A stretch of DNA of 36,136 nt, from the NCBI GenBank assembly GCA_018064685.1, contig JAGHUS010000130.1, positions 1-36,136 of the forward strand, written 5' to 3'. Below the pieces are notes generated by a model. The model saw nothing but the letters and a program-made list of their open reading frames with translations, searched no databases and had not been told where the DNA came from. The position numbers were made by a program, and so were the translations under genes. This document shows, piece by piece, positions 31,362 to 36,136 of the stretch; positions within the stretch are counted from its first letter, which is position 1, and each line of letters starts with the position of its first letter. Origin of the DNA: Bacteroidales bacterium. Lineage in GTDB: Bacteria; Bacteroidota; Bacteroidia; Bacteroidales; Bacteroidaceae.

Positions 31362-32705
31362 TCACACAAACGCCTTCTGCTGCCAGCGCTTACTGCGCCA
31401 TCGCCAGATGAAGACGGCTCCACGTATGCCCTCATCCAGGAACATGGCAATCCACATACCTACCAGTCCCCAACCAAAGCCCAGGCAGAACAGCCAACCA
31501 ATGCCTACACCCACTATCCACTGCACGGGAATGCCCATATAGAAGGGGAAGTTGATGTCGCCTACACTGCGCAACACGTTGGTATAGTAGATGTTGCTCA
31601 CCTTGCCTATCTCTACAGCAATGTCGATGACCAGGATGGTGCAACCCAAGGCAATGATCTCGGGATTGTCGGTAAGCAGACCAAAGATGCCACGACCACA
31701 GCATGCAAAGATGACACTCAGCGCCATGGTGATGATAATGGCCAGACGCAAGGCATACCAACCTATCTTGTAAGTGGCACGATAGCGGTGAAGGCCCACC
31801 AGATGTCCGATGACAATGCTGCCACCTTGCGAGATACAGATGCAGAAGATGTAGACAAACAGCACCACGTTGACCACATAAGTACGGGTGATAAGTGCCT
31901 CATTGCTAACCATATTTATAAAATAAGTGAGGACAACCTGCTGTGCGTTGTACGACATGTTCTCGCCAGCCGAAGGCAACCCGATGCGAATGAGGTTGCG
32001 CATCTCATGCAGAAGCTCCTTCAACGGCGCACAGAACGCTGCCATGAGTCGGCGGAATGGGATGTGTTTGGTAAATAGGATGGTAAACAGCGTGAAGGCT
32101 GCTACGCCACGCGAGATATTGGTGGCTATTGCTGCACCCTCGACACCCAGCTTGGGACAACCGAAGTGTCCGAATATCAAGGCATAGTTGCCAATGATAT
32201 TCACCACATTGACCAGCATCACAACCAACATGGGATAGATGGCTTTGTGGTCGGAACGCAAAGAAGCAGAGACGGTGAGGTGGAGAGCCTGGAAAAAGGC
32301 AAAGGCACCGGCTATCTGCATGTACGGCACACCAAAGGCCATAAGTTCGGCGCGCAGACCCATCCAGCCCAATAACGTAGGAGCGCCAAGCGACAGCACA
32401 GCCGAAAGACTGAAACCGCTTATAATATTGAGTAGCAAGGCCATAGCTGTCACCTGTTCCATCTTTGTTCTATTGCCTGCACCCAAGTATTGTGAACAGA
32501 GAACAGAGGTGCCGATGTTGATGATCTGGAACACCAGGAAGGCGAAGGTGATAAGCTGATTTGCCACGCCCACAGCTGCCACAGCATTGTTGTCGAATTG
32601 CGACAACATAAACGTATCGCTAGCACCCATGAAGGTCACCAGCAGCATCTCTATAAAGATAGGAAGTGTAAGCATTCGCACTTCCTTACGCAGATTTATT
32701 CTCAT
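31362..32705 (-). CDS. MATE-family efflux transporter
   Basis: A 447-residue inner-membrane antiporter of the NorM/DinF superfamily, expected to export cationic drugs or metabolites using a Na+ or H+ gradient. About twelve hydrophobic helices can be seen. Family hallmarks are ASDTFMLSQFDNNAVAAVGVANQ near the N terminus and GVEGAAIATNISRGVAAF in the first half, with a similar region in the second half. I chose ATG at 32705; a TTG lies five codons upstream. It is convergent to the repeat-protein gene, with a 68-bp gap containing a short CTTAAAA/TTTTAAG palindrome. It is 38 bp downstream of the metalloprotease gene on the same strand, so they may share a transcript. Confidence 0.9.
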   Translation of the reverse strand: MRINLRKEVRMLTLPIFIEMLLVTFMGASDTFMLSQFDNNAVAAVGVANQLITFAFLVFQIINIGTSVLCSQYLGAGNRTKMEQVTAMALLLNIISGFSLSAVLSLGAPTLLGWMGLRAELMAFGVPYMQIAGAFAFFQALHLTVSASLRSDHKAIYPMLVVMLVNVVNIIGNYALIFGHFGCPKLGVEGAAIATNISRGVAAFTLFTILFTKHIPFRRLMAAFCAPLKELLHEMRNLIRIGLPSAGENMSYNAQQVVLTYFINMVSNEALITRTYVVNVVLFVYIFCICISQGGSIVIGHLVGLHRYRATYKIGWYALRLAIIITMALSVIFACCGRGIFGLLTDNPEIIALGCTILVIDIAVEIGKVSNIYYTNVLRSVGDINFPFYMGIPVQWIVGVGIGWLFCLGFGWGLVGMWIAMFLDEGIRGAVFIWRWRSKRWQQKAFV

Positions 32706-32743
32706 ACTCTTAAAAACCAATAACCAATGCCCTCAAAAAGATG

Positions 32744-33472
32744 TCAGGGGATCTTTTGAAATATCGACGTATCGTACTTTTTCATTTCCGCCCTCAAGGC
32801 CGCAGCCCTGTTGTTTGTAACAGCATCCATCTCAGCCCAGAAGCGGTCGCTGTGGTTCATTTCGCGCGTATGACAAAGCTCGTGCAGCATGACATAATCC
32901 TGTAGGTGTCTAGGCAGCAGCATCAGATAGAGTGAGAGGTTGATCTTCTTCTTGCTGCTGCAGCTACCCCATCGTCCGTGCGTCTTGTGTATGGCGACGT
33001 CACTGAAGGTGAACCCATACCTGCGAGCCAAATCTGCAAGTCGTAAGGGAAGCAGTCGCTTTGCCACATGTCGCAACGACTCCTCCGCCACCTTCACCAT
33101 CCATTGCTGCAACACGTCGTTGTCAAATTTCGTTCCCACAGGACAAGTTATGGTAAGCTGTCCATTCTGAAGTCGGGCAGCAGGGCGTCGCACATCACCT
33201 TCACATACAGTCATCCTGAAGTCATCGGCTTGGATGCTGAACGAAGTATCGATGAATGACGCGATACTATTCTGCCTCGCCTTCTCCCTTAGTTTCAGCA
33301 GTCGAGGCTTCAGCTTCTCAATGCATTGCTGCAAATCATTCAATGTGGCATAGACGGGCATAGTACACCTCAATCCATCGTCATTACTACGGAACGTAAA
33401 ACTTCTTGCTCGCGAGCTTCTGTTCAGCTCAATATTCCCTAAAACGGGGTGTACTATTACCTCTTTAGCCAT
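32744..33472 (-). CDS. YgjP/DUF45-like zinc metalloprotease-fold protein
   Basis: A 242-residue cytoplasmic protein. Near the C terminus it has HELCH (His197, Glu198, His201) followed by NHSDRFW with His207, the zinc-site pattern of the YgjP/WLM metallopeptidase family. Before it lies the family motif THGRWGSCSSKKKINLSL. Substrates of this family are poorly known. I chose ATG at 33472; the open frame goes back only to a TTG at 33484. The predicted promoter is so close that the leader would be only a few bases. Confidence 0.88.
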   Translation of the reverse strand: MAKEVIVHPVLGNIELNRSSRARSFTFRSNDDGLRCTMPVYATLNDLQQCIEKLKPRLLKLREKARQNSIASFIDTSFSIQADDFRMTVCEGDVRRPAARLQNGQLTITCPVGTKFDNDVLQQWMVKVAEESLRHVAKRLLPLRLADLARRYGFTFSDVAIHKTHGRWGSCSSKKKINLSLYLMLLPRHLQDYVMLHELCHTREMNHSDRFWAEMDAVTNNRAAALRAEMKKYDTSIFQKIP

Positions 33473-33481
33473 AATGAAGCG

Positions 33482-33513
33482 CAAAATTACTGCTTTCTAC
33501 CGATTCTACCAAA
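33482..33513 (-). promoter_or_regulatory. Promoter of the YgjP-like gene, very short leader
   Basis: On the minus strand, TTTG (33510-33513), exactly 20 bp and TAATTTTG (33482-33489) match the consensus. The start would be near 33478, about 6 nt before the ATG at 33472, so the mRNA would be almost leaderless. Confidence 0.7.
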
Positions 33514-33530
33514 ATAAAATGTGTTAAAAG

Positions 33531-33562
33531 TTTGCTCTATTCATCTTTTTTATGTTTCTTTG
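33531..33562 (+). promoter_or_regulatory. Promoter of the small lipoprotein gene
   Basis: TTTG (33531-33534), 20 bp and TTTCTTTG (33555-33562) match the Bacteroidetes pattern with one mismatch in the -7 element. The start would be near 33568, about 30 nt before the ATG. It is divergent from the YgjP promoter, with only 17 bp between the two -33 elements. Confidence 0.6.
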
Positions 33563-33598
33563 TAATCGAAAAACAACATTAAATAGTATAAAGAGTCA

Positions 33599-33976
33599 AT
33601 GAAAAAGCACATTACCCGAACATTTTGCACCATCGTGGCAGTCATAGCCATGGTTGCGATGATGCAGTCGTGTGCCACCAAGGAGAAGGCACTCAGTCAG
33701 TTGCGCGACCTGTCGAGCGAGATACAGTACAACGGCGTGAACTACACCGTGGGCGAATGGCAGAACGTGGCTGAGAAATACTGGAAACTGAACAAGAAGG
33801 TGGCAAAATACAAGCTGACGGCAGAAGAGTCGCGCGAGGTAGGCGAACTGAACGGCAAGTGCCTGGGCTACTTTGTAAGCGGAGTGGGTGCTAACGTGCT
33901 GGGCCGTGTGGGCAATGCAGCTAAAGGCATCAACGGACTGCTAGAAGGACTGAAGGAGTCGTTACAGATAAAATAA
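33599..33976 (+). CDS. Small lipoprotein, unknown function
   Basis: A 125-residue protein with a signal peptide of lipoprotein type: basic start MKKHITR, hydrophobic core TIVAVIAMVAMM, then QSC with the lipidated Cys at about position 25. The mature part is basic and predicted mostly helical (WQNVAEKYWKLNKKVAKYKL, EESREVGEL), followed by a Gly-rich stretch FVSGVGANVLGRVGNAAKG that could enter a membrane. I do not recognise the family. It is followed 53 bp later by the hybrid kinase gene in the same direction, so they may be co-transcribed. Confidence 0.82.
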   Translation: MKKHITRTFCTIVAVIAMVAMMQSCATKEKALSQLRDLSSEIQYNGVNYTVGEWQNVAEKYWKLNKKVAKYKLTAEESREVGELNGKCLGYFVSGVGANVLGRVGNAAKGINGLLEGLKESLQIK

Positions 33977-34029
33977 TAATCAAGGAGACTGAACTCCTTC
34001 TACTCCTTTAACTCCCAACCAACCTAATC

Positions 34030-36012
34030 ATGGAAAAACCAATACTAAACCAACTGGAAAACGACACGCTCAACACCTACATGCGCTTTGGCCGGTGGAA
34101 GTACGTGAGTGTGAACGGTGTGCCTACCTATTTCTATGCCGACAAGGTCATGGACGACCTGCTTGGCATATACACTGATGTGACACCCGAGGAGCGTTCG
34201 CGCATCTATCAGGAAAGAATATACCCAGCCGACATCGGCATCGTCAACGAGTATACCGTACAGCTGCAGCAACGTCCCACTGAGGTGGAGTATCGATACA
34301 TACATCCCAAGCTGGGAGTGAGAATGGTGCGATGCTTCGGCAAGATGATGAAGGATGCAGACGGCTCGATGTACACCGTAGGTATGCATCTCGACATCAC
34401 CGAGAACGTACACCTTCGCTACCAGACAGAACAGGCCGACCACACGCTGGCTCAGCTCACACAGCGACTGTATGGCTTCAACCTCACCCTCGACCTCTTT
34501 ACCGGCGAATACCGGCTCATCGAGGGAAGCGGTATGGACGAGGCCATGGAGATTATCAGAAAGCATGTTGACTATAAGGTTATCGTCAGCGTGCTTGTCA
34601 AGACCATACATCCCGACTACAAAGAGGAATATCTCAATAATTTCTCGTTCGACAGCATCAAGAAGAAAGCCAACAAACTGGGATACATCGGCAGTATGGA
34701 GTTCCCGGTTCGCTATTCGGAGAACGAACGCTACAAGTGGCACGAGATAACGCTCTTCATGGATGCTGACGAGCATGGCGAACCTATTGCCAACATACTG
34801 GGACGCGACGTGACAGAGGCACATGAGAAGGCCGACACCGAAGCCCAGCTGGCCATCGAGCGAGAGGCCAGCAAGTCGAAGACCAACTTCCTCTTCAACA
34901 TGTCGCACGACATCCGCACTCCAATGAATGCCATCATCGGCTTCACTGAACTGCTGCAGAAGCATCTGGACAACAAGGAACTGGCCACGGCCTATCTGCA
35001 AAAGATACAGACGTCGAACGCCTTCCTGCTTTCACTCATCAACAATGTGCTGGAGATGGCACGTATCGAGAGTGGAAAGGCGGTGATCGAGGAGAATATG
35101 TTTGACGCTAAGATGTTCAACAACACACTGTTCGACGTCTTCGAGGCACAGATGAAGCAGAAAGGCATCACCTTTATCCGTTCTATAGACGTAGAACACA
35201 AAAGCGTGTATTGCGACGGAACTAAGCTGCGCGAAGTATTCCTCAACATACTGAGCAATGCGCTGAAATACACGCCCAGCGGAGGCACAGTCACCATGTC
35301 TACCATCGAACTGAAGGGAGACGACCCGACATACGCACTCTACCAAACTACCATCACCGACACTGGCATAGGCATGTCAGCCGACTTCCTGCCACACCTC
35401 TTCGAGGAGTTCACACGCGAGAGGAGCAGCACGGAGAGCCGAATCATAGGCACAGGACTGGGCATGGCCATCGTGAAACGACTTGTGGAACTGATGAACG
35501 GCAGCATTGCCGTCAGAAGCAAGGTGGGCGAAGGCACTACATTCATCATCACCATCCCTCACCGTATTGCCAACGAGGAGATAGTGGTAGAGACAAAGAC
35601 CGAGAAAAACGAACTTGACGGACAGCAACTGAAGGGTAAGCGCATTCTGTTGGCCGAAGACAACGAACTGAACTCAGAGATTGCCATCACCATACTTCAG
35701 GAATATGGATTTGTGGTTGACCATGCTATCGACGGTCAGATGTGCCTCAACATGATGAACGAGTCGGACGAAGGCTATTACGACCTCATACTAATGGACA
35801 TACAGATGCCCAAGATGGACGGCTATACAGCCACACGCCACATACGCAACCTACCCAGCGAAAGGAAAGCCGCCATACCCATTGTGGCCATGACAGCCAA
35901 TGCCTTTGACGAGGACAAGAGGAATGCGCTCGAGGCAGGCATGAACGGACATTTGGCCAAACCCATCGAGATACCTGTTCTCATCGCGACACTGTCCGAC
36001 ATTCTCACATGA
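34030..36012 (+). CDS. Soluble PAS hybrid histidine kinase with C-terminal receiver
   Basis: A 660-residue signalling protein without signal peptide or transmembrane helices, thus probably cytoplasmic. Two PAS-like regions (about 15-130, with VEYRYIHPKLGVRMV and DITENVHL, and about 145-265, with MEFPVRYSENERYKW and GRDVTEA) precede the kinase core. The phosphorylated His293 is in NMSHDIRTPMNA. The ATPase domain shows the N box (EVFLNILSNALKYTPSGG), DTGIGM and GTGLGMAI. A receiver (about 535-655) has the phospho-acceptor Asp590 in ILMDIQMPKMDGY, the acidic pair AEDN, and the Lys in HLAKPI. There is no DNA-binding or other output domain, so the signal must go to a separate partner not seen in the window. 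Confidence 0.92.
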   Translation: MEKPILNQLENDTLNTYMRFGRWKYVSVNGVPTYFYADKVMDDLLGIYTDVTPEERSRIYQERIYPADIGIVNEYTVQLQQRPTEVEYRYIHPKLGVRMVRCFGKMMKDADGSMYTVGMHLDITENVHLRYQTEQADHTLAQLTQRLYGFNLTLDLFTGEYRLIEGSGMDEAMEIIRKHVDYKVIVSVLVKTIHPDYKEEYLNNFSFDSIKKKANKLGYIGSMEFPVRYSENERYKWHEITLFMDADEHGEPIANILGRDVTEAHEKADTEAQLAIEREASKSKTNFLFNMSHDIRTPMNAIIGFTELLQKHLDNKELATAYLQKIQTSNAFLLSLINNVLEMARIESGKAVIEENMFDAKMFNNTLFDVFEAQMKQKGITFIRSIDVEHKSVYCDGTKLREVFLNILSNALKYTPSGGTVTMSTIELKGDDPTYALYQTTITDTGIGMSADFLPHLFEEFTRERSSTESRIIGTGLGMAIVKRLVELMNGSIAVRSKVGEGTTFIITIPHRIANEEIVVETKTEKNELDGQQLKGKRILLAEDNELNSEIAITILQEYGFVVDHAIDGQMCLNMMNESDEGYYDLILMDIQMPKMDGYTATRHIRNLPSERKAAIPIVAMTANAFDEDKRNALEAGMNGHLAKPIEIPVLIATLSDILT

Positions 36013-36136
36013 CGAGATCAAGTATCAAAGGTTGAAAAAAACTTTCGACCTGTACAAATGAAAACCGCTGTTAAATATTCCTAATTGCTACCAGTTGGTA
36101 CATGACTATTACCCAACCGCGTATCACCGTCAAATG

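Noticed and set aside
34045..35001. 318-codon minus-strand open frame opposite the hybrid kinase
   Set aside because: The plus strand carries PAS and kinase motifs; the antisense frame shows no domain pattern.
36013..36136. Terminator after the hybrid kinase
   Set aside because: AGGTTGAAA/TTTCGACCT near 36026-36048 can pair, but no T-run follows; too weak to call.

Overview
The window looks like a Bacteroidales chromosome, most likely Prevotella/Segatella. Several intergenic regions carry promoters of the Bacteroidetes type (TTTG, about 20 bp, TAnnTTTG). Shine-Dalgarno sequences are poor. There is a reg_prop/AraC sensor beside a secreted GH2 enzyme, and intergenic gaps are filled with short tandem repeats. 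No rRNA, tRNA, IS element, transposase or CRISPR array was seen.

Region 1 (about 254-22455, all on the minus strand) is the main feature: 22 tightly packed genes, apparently read from one candidate promoter near 22566-22597. It is a type II fatty-acid/polyketide style pathway related to aryl-polyene (APE) clusters, but with an unusual gene set. In order of transcription it encodes a FabG-like ketoreductase, a FabF-like ketosynthase (KS), an O-methyltransferase, an ACP, an LpxL/HtrB-like acyltransferase, a dehydratase-like hotdog protein, a 4HBT thioesterase, a KS with a C-terminal KS-like domain, a second ACP, a second KS of that design, a second dehydratase-like protein, a GT2 glycosyltransferase, a PlsC-like acyltransferase with a methyltransferase-like tail, two tandem CrtI/retinol-saturase-like flavoproteins, a B12-binding-type radical SAM enzyme, a 124-residue unknown, an alpha/beta hydrolase, a second glycerolipid-type acyltransferase, a third ACP, an AMP-dependent acyl ligase and a cupin-phosphomannose isomerase fusion. 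The likely logic is acyl or aryl starter activation, iterative KS/KR/DH extension on ACPs, redox or isomerisation of a conjugated chain by the flavoproteins and the radical SAM enzyme, O-methylation, then transfer to a glycerolipid or sugar carrier. No aromatic ammonia lyase, MMPL/LolA-type exporter or phosphopantetheinyl transferase was found. The radical SAM plus phytoene-desaturase-like plus FabF/FabZ/ACP combination recalls the gene sets proposed for ladderane synthesis; the product is unknown.

Region 2 (22456-23398) is 943 bp without a convincing gene. It holds the cluster promoter, a structured leader, a perfect 18-bp inverted repeat, and ten copies of GTGGAACC(C) arranged as two 47-bp nested palindromes plus two single copies.

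Region 3 (23399-29090) is a divergent pair: a membrane-spanning reg_prop sensor joined through a coiled coil directly to an AraC DNA-binding domain (no kinase, no receiver), and a secreted 971-residue GH2 enzyme. The 460-bp gap holds two promoters and a terminator-like hairpin inside the GH2 leader.

Region 4 (29236-36136) holds a secreted protein with repeated beta-rich modules and unknown function, a MATE transporter, a YgjP-like metalloprotease, a small lipoprotein and a soluble PAS hybrid histidine kinase.
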